DNA from: Tubiluchus corallicola
Taxonomy: Eukaryota > Priapulida > Priapulimorpha > Priapulimorphida > Tubiluchidae
Length of the DNA: 64,000 nucleotides
Assembly (NCBI GenBank): GCA_030141605.1
Contig: JAQGDQ010000569.1
Location: forward strand, 1-64,000
Direction of reading: 5' to 3'
Below, piece by piece: positions 22,701 to 37,700 of this stretch (its first letter is position 1; each line of letters begins with the position of its first letter). A program made the translations under genes and the position numbers. Below the pieces are notes generated by a model. The model was not told where the DNA came from. It saw only the letters and a program-made list of their open reading frames with translations, and ran no database searches.

Positions 22701-25700
22701 GAAACGTTTGAAACACCATGCAATCAACACAGTTTAACTGCAACTTCTGTTCCCAATTTTTTATCATTGAAACGTTTGAAACACCATGCAATCAGCACAA
22801 TTTAACTGCAACTTCTGTAAACAATTTTTAATCGTTTGAAGCACCATGCAATCAACACAGTTTAACTGCAACTTCTGTGCACAATTTTTAATCATTAAAA
22901 CCTTTGCAACACCGTGCAATCAGCACAATTTAACTGCAACTTCTGTGCACAATTTTTAATCATTAAAACCTTTGCAACACCGTGCAATCAGCACAATTTA
23001 ACTGCAACTTCTGTGCACAATTTTTAATCATTAAAACCTTTGCAACACTGTGCAATCAGCACAATTTAACTGCAACTTCTGTGCACAATTTTTTAAGTAA
23101 TTATTAGTGTTTTTACTGCCAAACAAAAGGAAGTAATATGCTCGATCTGCCAGACTGTTTTTCATTAGTGTTCGATGATCTTTAAAACTGAATTCAAATT
23201 CGATTCGCATTTGAAATTCGGTTTGATTCGAGTTCGAAAATCAAAACCATTAGATTCGAATTCATTTTCTGAGAGAGCATCACTAAGACTTAATCATTTC
23301 AGAAATAAAATCTACTTTTGCTATCATAGTGTTACTTTACTCGTTACAGTATGTGAGAGGGAGAAACTTTCAATTTTTAATTGACTGTGGTGATGGTGGC
23401 CTACGAGACAAAATGGTAAGACCAATTTGGTAGTTTCTTTCATTCAGTTATAATGGTGGCGTTGGCAGTAACAATGGCACTCGTGGCGGTGGCAGTGGTG
23501 GCACTGGTAGAAGTAGTAATGATGTCAATCGTTATGCCAATTGACATTCAAATATGTCAATTCAAATTTCAAATCGAAGCTGTGCTCATGCATGAGTTGT
23601 CGAACATGTGTATCGTCGTAAGCTAACACATCTGAACTTAGAGGTACAGCACCTGTATTTGTGAAATGCATTTCCGAAATACAGGCGCTAGTGCCCGTCT
23701 AACTAGCGAATGATGAAATGCATGTAACAGCGAAGAACTAGTGGCACGAACATGAAATTGTCGTATCGATACTTCAAAGTAGAAAGCACCAAAAATTTAG
23801 TCGAACTTCAATTTTTTCTTTTTTATGAAAACAAATGCGAAATATATTGGATTTTTATATTATAGCATTAAATTATCAGGAAAATGTCAAAAAATATTAA
23901 AAATCTAATTTTTATAACTCTTTAACCACTTTTCTGTCTAGAAACTAGTATTGCAATTGTAAAAAAACTTGTATATTCTAACTCCGATTGTAGCTTGTAT
24001 AGGCAGGCATTTTGCTTCGAGTTTTTTCTGTTGACCAGATCATCGTCATGAAGAGCCATCTACTGGATTTAAATGTAACCTCACTTTGATCTTGAGAAAT
24101 ACGGTTGCTAAGTGTTGCGACAAAAAACAATGGATGACTTTAACAGCCTTTTTCTCAAGTTTACATATTCAGGATATGTAAATAACTAGAAAAGCTTAAT
24201 TGCTGACTTATGGATGATTTTGCTACATGCAAGCACACAAACAACCAATTATAAAAAATAAAGACCATCCTAATAAATATTACATAAAGCATGGTTATAA
24301 AACGTAATACAACATGGTTATAAAACTTAATACAACATGGTTATGAAACTTAACACAATATGGTTGTAAAACTTAATACAACATGGTTATAAAACTTAAT
24401 ACAACATGGTTATAAAACTTAATACAACATGGTTATAAAACTTAATACAACATGGTTATGAAACTTAATACAATATGGTTGTAAAACTTAATACAACATG
24501 GTTATAAACTTTAATACAACATGATTATAAAACTTAATACAACATGGTTATAAACTTTAATACAACATGATTATGAAACTTAATACAATATGGTTATAAA
24601 ACTTAATACAACATGGTTATAAAACTTAATACAACATGGTTATAAAACTTAATACAACATGGTTATGAAAATTAATAGAACATGATTATAAAACGTAATA
24701 CAACATGGTTATAAACTTTAATACAACATAATTATGAAACTTAATACAACATGGTTATAAACTTTAATACAACATGATTATGAAACGTAATACAATATGG
24801 TTATAAAACTTAATACAACATGGTTATAAAACTTAATACAACATGGTTATAAAACTTAATACAACATGGTTATGAAACTTAATACAATATGGTTGTAAAA
24901 CTTAATACAACATGGTTATAAACTTTAATACAACATGATTATAAAACTTAATACAACATGGTTATAAACTTTAATACAACATGATTATGAAACTTAATAC
25001 AATATGGTTATAAAACTTAATACAACATGGTTATAAAACTTAATACAACATGGTTATAAAACTTAATACAACATGGTTATGAAAATTAATAGAACATGAT
25101 TATAAAACGTAATACAACATGGTTATAAACTTTAATACAACATAATTATGAAACTTTAATACAACATGATTATGAAACTTAATACAACATGGTTATGAAA
25201 CTTAATACAACATGATTATGAAACGTAATACAACATGGTTATAAAACATAATACAACATGGTTATAAAACTTAATACAACATGATTATGAAACTTAATAC
25301 AACATGATTATGAAACTTAATACAAGATGGTTATAAAACTTAATAAAACATGGTTATATGAAACTGTAACAAATTGTGTGATCAAGTATAATTAATGACC
25401 TGCATAATTAAGTAAAATCGACTGAGTACATTTCCTTCATTATTACTAATAACTTCTGTTTGTTTCCAGACAGAAATTGATGTTCATATTGAAGATGAAA
25501 ACACAAATCCACCTGTTTTTAGTGACAATTTCTACGAATTCTCTTTATCAGAGGTATCGTTATTTTTTTTTATTTTATTTGTAATTTATTATCACTTCAG
25601 CATGCATTTTTTCATTGAATTTGCATTATTATCTTTATAACTATTGTGCGCCATAACTAGGAAAATGCAAAATAGTTTCAGTAATTGTAACAGAACTACA

Positions 25701-28700
25701 TTAGCATACCATAGCGTGGCATAGTTAGGGAAAAAATTCTAAATAATTATAATTACTGAAATTTAACAGAAGTATACTAACATAGTTACTGAACAACATA
25801 ATAGTTTGTCAATAAGAAATAGATGCTGCATGGTGGTCAAGAAGCAAAGCTTGTAAGACCACCATGAAAAAGTGAAAAAAACGACTTAATTTACAAGAGA
25901 GAGAATTATAGAAAACAGGGTATAGTTAAGATAAAACAATAGAGTAAAGGTAGAGAAAAAGAGAAAAGAGAGAGAGAGAGAGAAGAGAATAGAATAGAAA
26001 GGTGTTCAGGTATCGATGTAATAAATGCTATACTAATAATACAAAGTTTGATACATTGTATATAAATTAGTACCGTTATTTCTTATAACATTATAACCTT
26101 TGCAAGTAAACTTCTAATAACTGGCCGTATCTTAAAGGAAAACTGGACAACTGATTAGGCTCAATCTCTTTTTAATTTACTGTCCAAAATATACATTCTC
26201 CTGCCCGTAAAAGCCAGCAATTTTTCAATATTTTCTAATATTTGAGTAATTACCTTGGAAAGTGAGTTAATGGCAACTGAATTCCGCTATGGCTTATGTC
26301 ACAAACCAACCACAGTTTGTGCAATGGCGGGTATCTTCCCTGCGCACCAAGCATGAGTGAAGATTGATATAAGACACTGATGCGATGTCCCCAGAATGAG
26401 CACTTTGTCACACTACGTCGAAGAACACTGTAGTTCATGATCACGCTTATCATGGTACAGTGCCTATTTGTCAGCCACATGAATGTGACAACAATGTGCC
26501 ATTGCAAGTCTTAGTGCTTTTGCAGAGGTGCACGTAGCTTTGAAAGTTTAAGAAAATGTAACTATCCCAGGTAATTATTATTTAATCTAAACTTTGATTT
26601 AAAGAGCTGCATATGTTGTCAATATTTTAAAGCTTCATTTTGAGCTACTGTTCGTCCGATTTTCCTTTAAATGACTGTGATGTATAAAATATCAGCTCAC
26701 TGTTTAAAAATTTCAGGCGACTCTCACAGGAAGTACCATATTTACAGGAATAAGTGTTTCTGACCGGGATTTAAATACACAGAACTCTCGAGTCGTTTTG
26801 TCTATCATTGTAAGTACATCTGATAGATTTGATTTAACACTTTATTTCAAATCAAGTCCAGAGTTATGTATACACACAAGTTAAAAAACCCCAAGAATTA
26901 GATAATATTTACAATGTTACATACTATATATATCCCAGGGGTGTGCAAATTATCTGACTAGCAGGGCCACATTAAACTTTCCCGCAATTCCTGCGGGCCA
27001 TAGGCAGTTTGATCAAGGAGCCAAGCATAGAAAGGCCTAATAACGATTTTTTTGCGTCCGACCTGCGTACATCTTTACTACTATACTCAAGAAACTATTT
27101 TAGAAGTTATAAAATTTATATTACAAACCATATATTTCTACTTTCAGGACAGATTGTGGTAATTTCATTACAATGCATATTAGTAATGTGTATCACACAG
27201 TCTGTGTAGTACAGTGACATTAAGCTACAACCGTCTTGTAAGGGTTAATGGCATCCGATCTAGTGGAAAAAACTACCCGCACTATCTTTGGGATCGTGGC
27301 ATGGACTTCAGCTGGATACACTCAATTAATCGCCTGGGCCGCACTTTCATTAGGTTGACAAATCTCTTTGCGGGCCGCACAAATTCTTTCGGCGGGCCGC
27401 AATTTGCACACAACTGATATATACAATAGTAAATTATTCTACGATGCTTAAGACTGAAATTTATATAACAACTCTTGGCCACGTCTAACTACAATAAGCC
27501 TTTCACAGTCTCGTTGTGTGCATGTGCAGTTGCTGTAGGTCAAAGGTCAACACGTCTTAACTACAACCATCACATGACATGTCGGTAAAGAAAAGCCAGA
27601 TGTTGCATCAGTTCAGTAACTTGAGTTGTTTTACAACTTGGACTTTATTTAATTATGCATCATTCTGCGCATAGAGTGATTTACTGGCAAGCCGACTGTT
27701 GCATCAGTAAAGTAACTTCAGTTGTTGTTTTACGTGGACTTTTCTTAATTATACATTATTCTGCGCGTAGAATGATTTACTAGGAAGACTTTGCTTGGTG
27801 ACAAGAAAAAATGAACTAGGCAAGGTTCTAGCTAGCTGTTAAAACTGTTACTATTACAACAGCATGGGGGTGCAAGGCGTTGTTAAGTGTACCCAAATGT
27901 GTTATTTTGGACACTTAACCTTTGACCTTTTCGTGATCATCCTCAATCGTTGAAACTGTGGAAAGGCTTATTCTTATTATAATAATTTCCTCCTCTGTTT
28001 TCCAAGAGAAGCTCATTCCACTTTCAGATAAAGCTTTAATTGATGAATTTGAACTATGCATTACTTTTCTACACGAACTATTTTCCTATGCACATCATTT
28101 ATGGAAACTATTCTAGCACTGTCATCATATGGTAGTAATAATGGTAATCACCTGCATTCTTTTTCCTCAGTAATCTTAATAAAACGTGACTATGCTCAAC
28201 AGGTTACTGAACACTTTATAATCATGATCACAGTTTTTCTTAGTTCTCGCTCCATTTCATCTTTCATTCACTACTCCCCTCCCACACTTTTATGTATATA
28301 TTATCATTATTTCAATTATTAATCACATCTTTAAGATTTTCACGTACAGTTTGGCCTGTCAAGCTATGCTTTTAGGCTCAAACTGTATGCATCAAAATTA
28401 TTCTGTAATGTAATTTGCACATGTATATGCTGCATAAGAATCTCTTTTGTAATTTCTGGATAATATTGCATTTATATTTATATTTACTTCAGTGAAATTA
28501 TCTGTATTTTTATTATAACTGTTAGATGTAGAGTGGAAATAAATAAACTTATAAACTTTTAAACTTATATTAATAATTGAATAGTTTCCATTTTGAGATT
28601 TAATGAGCTGTTTTAAACTCAGTTACAGACTGCAGTTATAAAAATGTGGCCATGTTGCCATGCAACATGAATAAGACTTTTCACAGTTTGAGCAATTGAC

Positions 28701-31700
28701 AATGCCTCGCAGCCCATGTTACTGTACTAGTAACAGTTTTAACAGCTAGAACCTGACCTAATTCATTTTTTCTTGTTCCCAAGCAAGATCCTGCTAGTAA
28801 ATCACTTTACACACAGAACTAATGCGAAATTACGTAAAATAACTGAAGCTACTGAACTGACGTGGCAGACAGCTTTGCCTTACCCACATGTCACGCGACG
28901 GTTGTAGTTAAGTCGCGTTGCTGTAGTACAGTTAACCTTTGTTCATACGCACAACGAAATTGTGAAAAGGCTTATCGAACAAACAAACTTTAACGCTATT
29001 AGTACAATGACAACATTTTCGAAAAATATTGTTTACTCTAACAAAGTAAATACTTCATTGCCTGATAATATCATTATTATCCCTATTATCTCAGGAAATT
29101 ATGTAGCCAAATACATCTCTGTCTCTTCTTTTTTCTATCCCTCGCTCTGTCCCTTTCTCTCTCTCTTTCTTTCTCTCTCTCTTTTGCTACACTGTTAGTC
29201 CACAATAAGAAACTTTCAAGCAGAGAGACACTCTCACTTCATTTCCTGTTTTTCCACCACTTCCTCTCTTTTTCTATCCCTCACTCTCCATCTCTTTCTT
29301 TTCTCTCTCTCTTTTGCTACACTGTTTGTCCACAATAAGAAACTTTGAAGGAGAGAGAGAGACACTCTGACTTCATTTCCTGTTTCTCCATCATTTCCCC
29401 TCCTTTTCTATCCCTCACTCTCCATCTCTTTCTCTTCTCTCTCTTTTGCTACACTGTTTGTCCACAATAAGAAACTTTGAAGGAGAGAGAGACACTCTGA
29501 CTTCATTTCCTGTTTCTCCATCATTTCCCCTCCTTTTCTATCCCTCACTCTCCATCTCTTTCTCTTCTCTCTCTTTTGCTACACTGTTTGTCCACAATAA
29601 GAAACTTTGAAGGAGAGAGAGACACTCTGACTTCATTTCCCGTTTCTCCATCATTTCCCCTCCTTTTCTATCCCTCACTCTCCATCTCTTTCTCTTCTCT
29701 CTCTTTTGCTACACTGTTTGTCCACAACAACAAACTTTCAAGCAGAGAGACACTCTCACTTCATTTCTTATTTCTCCATCACTTTCTCTTTTTCTATTCC
29801 TCTCTCTCTCTCCTCTCTCTCTCTGGTCTCTTTCTCTCTCTTCTCTCTCTTTTGCTACACTGTTTGTCCACAACAAGAAACTTTGAAGGAGAGAGACACT
29901 CTCACTTCGTTTCCTGTTTTTCCATCACTTCCTTTCCTTTTCTATCCCTCACTCTCACTCTCCATCTCTTTCTCCTCTCTCTCTTTTGCTATACTGTTAG
30001 TCCACAACACGAAATTTTCAAGCGGAGAGGCAATCTCAGTTCATTTCCTGTTTTTCCGTCATTTCCTCTCCTTTTCTCGCCCTTCACTCTCTTTTGCTAC
30101 ACTATTAATCCACATTAACCCTTTCATACCCATTGTATCACGTGGGATACGAGAATATTTTCTGCTTTAAAATTAATAAAATTTTAAAACTGACAGTTAT
30201 TTTATCTGTTAATAGTTATTTTGATTTAAGCCAATAACAATGGACTAAAAATGGTGAAAAAATGGCAAACTAAGAAATCTACATACCATAAAAAACTGTG
30301 CAAGGTACAGTACTTTAGAGACGACTTTGTACAGATCAGCATAGCATGCATACTAAATGTCTTAAATACTTGAAAAAATTATCAGCAGTTGCAAAATGAA
30401 GCACATTTTATGCTTCCATTGAATCCCAATGTATCCCGTGGGATACAGGCTATATTTAGCACGAGGACACAGGTAGAAAAAAATAATTATTATGTGTAAA
30501 CAAGATGGACATACTGAACAAAAGTACTTACCCTAAAAATAATTTGGGACTGAAAGGGTTAAGAAACTTTCACAAACAAACTCAATTTTTGCAGGCTGGT
30601 GATGACGATAACGTATTCTCTATTGAAGCAGTGAAACAAGAAACTGGGAATGGAAGATACAGTGGACACGTTGTACTGGTCAGACCACTAGATTATAACC
30701 TACTAGCAAGTGTTTACGATCTCATTATCGAAGCATCAGTACGTTCTTTTCTTCATTTCTAATTAAATTATGTTTTAAATTAAAATCAAATGAAATTACA
30801 AACACGAACTTTCGACTGGGCTTTGAAATTTACTTGTAGTAACCAGAAGCCCATTATAAGTGGATTATACTGTATTGTATAACTTAAGTTTATAGCAATT
30901 TTCTCTACTTTTTTCAACTTGAGCTTTGTGTTATATATCTATGTATCTAACTACCTTTTTACTCTTTAAGTTAGACATAAACTCTGAGGCTTTAATAACG
31001 TATTTAAACCTTGCTTACAGCGAGCTCCGAGTTTTTGCTTATTATGAGGTGAATTTTCTGGCGCCCTGCATATAATGAGCGTGAATTCTAAAATCCTAAA
31101 ATGGCCGTTCGCCATTCGCTCTTTTGTGATAAAATAGATGACAAACAGCAGTACTCATTGCAAGTGCTCTTCTCGTCGTTACAATTGTATCAGCCATACA
31201 GGCTTCATTTCTGTATTGTGCATCACACTCAAACAAACGACCTCTGCTGTAATGAGTAGGGGCGAGCATCGAACGTTCGAATTCGATTCGAATGTGTTTT
31301 TTAATTCGAATTCGATTCGAAACTAAAATCGTAGATTCGAATAATTCAGCACATCAGCCAAATACGCTCTTTATTGTTAAAATGTTTGAAACTGCAAGCA
31401 ATTAGCACAATTTAGCGGCAGTTTCTGTGCAAAATTTGTGACAAACTAATAGTGGTTTTACTGCAGAAGAAAACCAAGTAATATCTATGATCTTTGTAAG
31501 ACCACTTATTACTGGTGGTTGAAAAACTCTTTCGAAAATCTTTCAAACTCAAATGCGGTTCCATTCGAACTCGAAAGCCACAAATTTTAGTCGAATTCGC
31601 ATTCTGGTAGAGAATGCACAGCCCTGATCATGAGATTGGATTATAGTAAGCAAATTTTCATGGTCTTTTTAAACTCATTATCAACGGATTATACTGTACA

Positions 31701-34700
31701 TAAAAATATGTAATACATAAATATGTCACATTTAACGACGTATGTGAAATAATGAGTAAACTGATTTTCGAACAATAACAAACGTTAATATTGGACTGCT
31801 GTCCGCTTTTAACCGAGGCAGGACTGATGGCACCGCGGCCCACACCGTGCGGCATGTCCTAATTAAGTCCTTCAACACCAAACCCAAAACAGAACCCGAA
31901 CAATAGAGTCGAAATAACAATTTATTACTAAATATCACACCCCCAATAAGGAACAAACAGCTTACCTAGAAGAACGGAGTTTGCGGCAAGCATGTGAAAT
32001 GTGAACAGAGCTGCAATGAAAGACACGACCATTGACAAGGATCTACAGCAGACCTTCCCTTTTTATAAGCTCAGGTGTGCACGCGACTAGTGGCTTTTAC
32101 TAACACAAGGTCAGAATACGAGTCTATGCTAGATAAAGCCACGTTCACATGCACACCTGAGAAGTCTACTGTCTGCCAGTATTACATCTCATTCCATCAC
32201 AGCCCTAAAGTACAGTATCTTGTATTCAATTGGTAGTACAGAAATAATCGATTGACATCTACTGACCTACTTTAATTATTTTTACTGGAGTTATGTTTTG
32301 TTCAGTGTATCTGCAATTTGCGTAACTTCGATATTGCTTTAGTTTTTTTTTGTTTTTATATTGTTTCTTATATTGGGTTGAGTTCTTGGTTTATATGTAA
32401 TTATTAGTTTTGTTTTTGATGATTTTAAATTTTCCGTTTTGTTTGCTAATTTAAATCTTGCCTCTTCTCATAGCCAAACTTATTTACTGTTTCTAAATTT
32501 AAACTCATTTGAACTTGTTGCCTCGTTTATTTTTATTTTGTTAAGTTGCTGATAATTTTCATTTGTACACACCTCGCTTGACAGGTCACTTAATTTTCTT
32601 CAATTTGGATGGTTGACTTGGTGACCCTTGGTCTTTTCGCCACACCGTCTCTTTTCCGTCTTTGTTTTAGTTTTTACCGTTTGTTTATGCTTATTTTGTA
32701 ACATTCAGAGACAAATAAATTTTTTACTTACTTACTGACATCTGTTGCTTTCAGGACGAGGTGCATCTAGATCACGCCAACTTGACTGTAAACGTAAAAG
32801 ATGAAGACAATTTACCACCAAAATTTTCTCGCTACGTTTACAGCGCCACTTTCCACGAAAAAGAGGTGATTGGTGACTCTTTTTGTTTTTTGCAATGATT
32901 AAAATGAGGAGTTACACCTGTACCTTATGAACGTTAGTAGAATTATTATTAAAACAGCACAACTTTTATTAAAAACTTTAATTTACAACTGTTTAAAAAA
33001 TACATGTTCAAAAGTTTCAAATGGCTGAGTGTTTGAAAATAAAGGTAATTGAATTGAAGTACTTTCATCATCAGTGGTACACTATAGAAACAACAAACCA
33101 GTTTATACAGGCAGAGCCTACAGTATATAAGGTTATGCACTGATTATGTATCTATAAAGAAGCCAAAGTAATGACTAAACAGACCCGTAGAAAAGAAATT
33201 GATACAGTAACAAATGGCTGAGTGTTTGAAAATAAAGTTAATTGAATTGAAGTACTTTCATCATCAGTGATACACTATAGAAACAGCAAACCAGTTTATA
33301 TACGCAGAGCCTGCAGTATAAAAACTTTGGCACTAATTACGTGTTTACAAAAAAGCGGTTTTCAAATAGTCATAAACTAAAGTTCTTAATATGGTTGTAT
33401 TGTTTTAATAATAATAAAATGTTTTGAAATGACTGTATAAATTGACGTAATACAATTAGTTTGCGAAAAGAGGAAATGAAGTTAGGGTCAACCTCGCTTT
33501 TACAGTAAGGATGTGTCGTACAAATGTCATATGTGTCCTATGGGGACCATATTGGTACCACTGCTTAAAAGCGACAACAGTATTTGTGCTTTCTTAAGGA
33601 CAGACTCGTTTACATTATCTTTACATTTTGTGTACAAATTTCGCATCGTAATAAGCAATTAATCTATAAATTGGAACGATTTTTTTCCAGCCAGTTGGAT
33701 TCCTAATTCCATTTGATCATCCAATCTATGCTTACGACATGGACCAAGGCATTAATGCAACCATTAACTACGAAATAGCATACGGTGAGCGCATGATGAA
33801 GTGTGATATGCAAACTTTCAGATGTCAATGATTGCTTTCATGTTTTTACGTTCTATAGGGACGTTTAGAATATTAACTTTCGAAGTCATAAGGTGATTGT
33901 TAATTAGTTGCTAAAGTCTGAGGACATGAAATGCCTTTCCGCAGTTCCTTCGATTGATGATGATCGTGAAAAGGTCAAAGGTTAAGTGCATCACACAACG
34001 CACTTGTATAAACTTGCCAATGCGTCGCAGCCCATGCTATTGTAATAATAACAGTTTTAACAGCTAGCTAGAACCTTACCTAGTTCATTTTTCCTTTGTT
34101 CTCAAGCAAGAACCTGCTAGTAAATCACTCTACGTGCAGACTAATGCATTATTAAGTAAAGTTCACGTAAAACAACAACTGAAGTTACTTTACTGATGCG
34201 GCAGTCAGCTTTGCTTTACCAACACGTCACGTCACGGTTGTTGTTAATACGCGTTGCTGCGGCATACTTAACCTTTGACCTACAGCAACCTGTAGTGTGC
34301 ACTCAACGAAATTGTAAAGCAATATTAGCTAGCACTAATCATTAATTTTCAATTATCATTATTACTGTATAATTAAGTAAAGTCCACGTAAAACATTTGA
34401 AGTTACTAAACCAACGCTTTGCGTTACCCATATGTCACAATGTAGTTAAGATGCATTGCTATGGTACACATAACCTTTGACCTATAGCAACTGCCCACAG
34501 CAAACTGAGAAAAGGCTTGCTATTTGCTAAAGCATGATAACGTAATTATTCCTTTGCTTTTCAGTATTATGTGTTAGTCTTGTCAAATTCCTACTACTGA
34601 ATTATTACCTATTACTATTCCTATTACATACTATTACATTTTATGAAATGCTTTATTCCGTGTTGTTTCTAAACATGAAACATGTAGACATGTATAATGT

Positions 34701-37700
34701 AGGCAGCGTGATACATCAAAGGGTTATAATGTCATGGATAGGCTGGCCCAAAAAAAACGGCCTTTCTAACAAACTGATTGTTGTTACAGTTGAACCGGGG
34801 GGTCATTTGGAAATTAATGCGGAAACTGGAGACATTTCTGTAACAAAGGAAGTTGATCGTGATGATCCAGACACTGGAGTACAACTTTTTACGGGATTGA
34901 TTCGGGTACGATGTTAGTTTGTGATGTCTGGTCTCGCCCTATGTTAATTAAGATTTTATTTTATTATTAAAAACACTTTGCAGTATTAATTTCTATTTAT
35001 GTTGTTATTTATTTATAATACATCTATGAACAGAAGTCAAAACACTTATATGTCCATTAAAATATTGTAAAATATATTGACAATGTATAGAAAGTAAAAT
35101 TACAGCTAAAAGTACAGAATACAGCGTACGTAGTTAGTACAATGTAAACACACAAGTATGTGCACATTGTGTTAAAATATAAACTTTTTACCGGACTTGA
35201 AAATGGGGTAGCATATGAAAAATGATCCAGTATTTCTTTAAGCTTATTTTGCTTCCATATATTAATGTAGGTAGCATAGGTAGTATCTTTAGTTATGCTA
35301 ACGTAACTATATGATCCCAATTTTTTAAGGTGAACATATGAGATGGCCCCCCATTTTACACTAAAAAGTTTACTGTAAAAACATTATGGATTTATTGAAA
35401 TAAATTTTACTTTAGGCATATCAGGTGGAGAATACATTCAGCCATTACAAGCGTGACACGTATGCTCACATTGTTGTTGAAGTAGTTGATGAAGTGAATG
35501 ACAATGCGCCACTATTCAAACCGGAAATCTACGAAGTTGAGCTTCAAGAGAATCCGGCCAAAGATGCTTGCGTGCTGACAGTTTTTGCAGAAGATCTTGA
35601 CGAGGTTCGTGTGGACTTAAAGTACAGTCTTCCAGTATTTTTAACAATGTACACTTGTTAGCTGTCATTATGTGCATAACTGTGACCACTGGGTAACCCT
35701 ACACCTGTGTAACCCTTGTTGTTGGCTTCCTTCTGCCTCGAACGACAATGGAATGTGGTCCAAGAAAGTCCGATCCTTGAACGTCTCCAGGGTGCACGCC
35801 TGGGCAAGGTGTATGGGGATCCTGAGTTGCCCAGACAACAGGAACCCCCTCTCTTTCTCCCTGGTGTAGCCCAAAGGAAAGCGGAGCGATACGTTTGGCA
35901 CCAGGTTGGCTGCAGGAGCTGCCGGAGTCAGTGAGCATGCTGCACTGGTCCACCTTCGGGGCTCCACTCCTGATTTGGAAAGTTTACTCCTCTACACATA
36001 GCCGTTGGGTCACTTGACCTCCTCCGCCCTCTAACCGTTGGCTGCTTGTACAGCTCTTCCGCCTTGTGTCGAGATACAATGTGGGCATGCAGCAAGCCTA
36101 TGGCACCTGGTATTCCTAGGCGGTCACCCATCCAAGCATTAAGCAGGCTCTATGTTGCTTAACTTCGGTGATCAGACGAGAACCGGTGTTTTCAACGTGA
36201 TTTTGAGTAACCCTACTGGGCCTACTAAGCCTACTGGGTAACTAGACAAGACATCTGGCATGGTCCAAACGTCATGAGAGCCGGGATTGCGCCAAACATT
36301 TGAATCTTGCCATCCTTAGTTACAAGCAAACAAAGCTATGTCAGCCATACACTGTTTCAGCAACCTGCAGGAACTAGACATGGCGTCTGACATGAGAACC
36401 GGGATTGTGCCCGACTTTTGGATCTGGTATGGCTTCAAAGCTGGAAGAACCAAGACTACGGCACAGTCTTTGAGAAATTTGACAAGCCCTTAACTTCTGT
36501 CCATTACAACATATTGATAACTTGTGAAATATGTTTTTTTCGCACTTTAGGGTGATTTCGCAAAGTTCAAGTACAAACTAAATGCGAGTGCGGTTTGCTC
36601 TACATTTGCTATCGATGAAAACACAGGAGAGATTACGGTGGCAAATCCCAGTAAGATTGATAGGGAAGCAACAACGCATTTCCAAGTAGAAGTATGGAAA
36701 TTTTTAAAACTAGAACGACTTAAAACATCTTTTAAACCGTTACCGTTAAAATGGCTACGCCTGATTGTAATTGGAGGAGTTTGAACTTACAAGATTTATA
36801 CGGCATTTCTGCTAATGCAAGCCCTGTATGCAATAAGTTATGTAAAATTTCAAGATGAAATTTTCAAGCTTTTTTACGAGGCAAATGGTGTTTTTTTATG
36901 ATGTTCTGTCTTAGACAGATGCAGGCAGATCTGCGATTATTACAAAGTTTGTGATTGCTTAGGTGGAAAGTGAACAATTTGTCGTGTCACCTACAACTGC
37001 AAACAGCGCTGTTGTGTCTATAACCATTACCGATGTCAACGATAATAATCCACGATTTGCGGAAGACGCTTACCAGTTCTTAATGGAGCAGTTTGTTCCC
37101 GAGACTGAAATCGGTCAGGTATAAGATCATTTTCAGGTATAAGGTAATTTTAAACGTAACACTAAACTCTTTTAGTAGATTCATTGGTGCGTGGTGAAAA
37201 TGGCACGAGCAAATGGCACTTTTCCATTCGTTTTTTTCCTGTGCCATTTTTACCTGTTTTTCCATTCGTGGCATTTTTTCCTGTGCCACTTTTATCTATT
37301 TTTCCATTCGTGGCATTCTTTTCGGTGCCACTTTTACCGTGTTGCTTTTTTCTTATGCTATTTTACCAACTATTCCGTTGTGTTACTTTTCCTGTGCCAT
37401 GTTTACGGTGCCATTTTTTCCCATGCCACCTTTAACTATTCTGTTTGTGCGATATTTCCTGTGCCGTTTTTGCTGTGGCATTTTACCTGTGTCATTTTTA
37501 CCTGCATTCTATTTAGCAGATCCAGTATTTGACTGGCTGGCTTTCGACCTGACCAACTGATCACTATTTCAACTTCAGATAAACTTACTGTGACAAGCAA
37601 ACATAAAATTAATTTAGTAAGGCATTTAGCTAAAGGGCCATAATGCAAAATATGCACAGTGTGGTGCCCCCTAGTAAGCGATAGCAACATTATTGAAAAT

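Noticed and set aside
22315-25368. CRISPR-like array
   Set aside because: The repeats are direct tandem units without spacers, in an animal intron.
29576-30170. Open frames of 154 and 180 codons
   Set aside because: Lie wholly within the 130-bp minisatellite and the start of the piggyBac-type MITE.
35668-36131. Possible gene in the GC-rich block of intron 10
   Set aside because: Open frames on both strands show no domain and the block abuts a 5S-like sequence; composition explains the openness.
37184-37560. Three overlapping open frames with Cys/Phe-rich products
   Set aside because: GTGCCATTTTTACC repeat array; no conserved domain and no splice sites fitting the cadherin gene.
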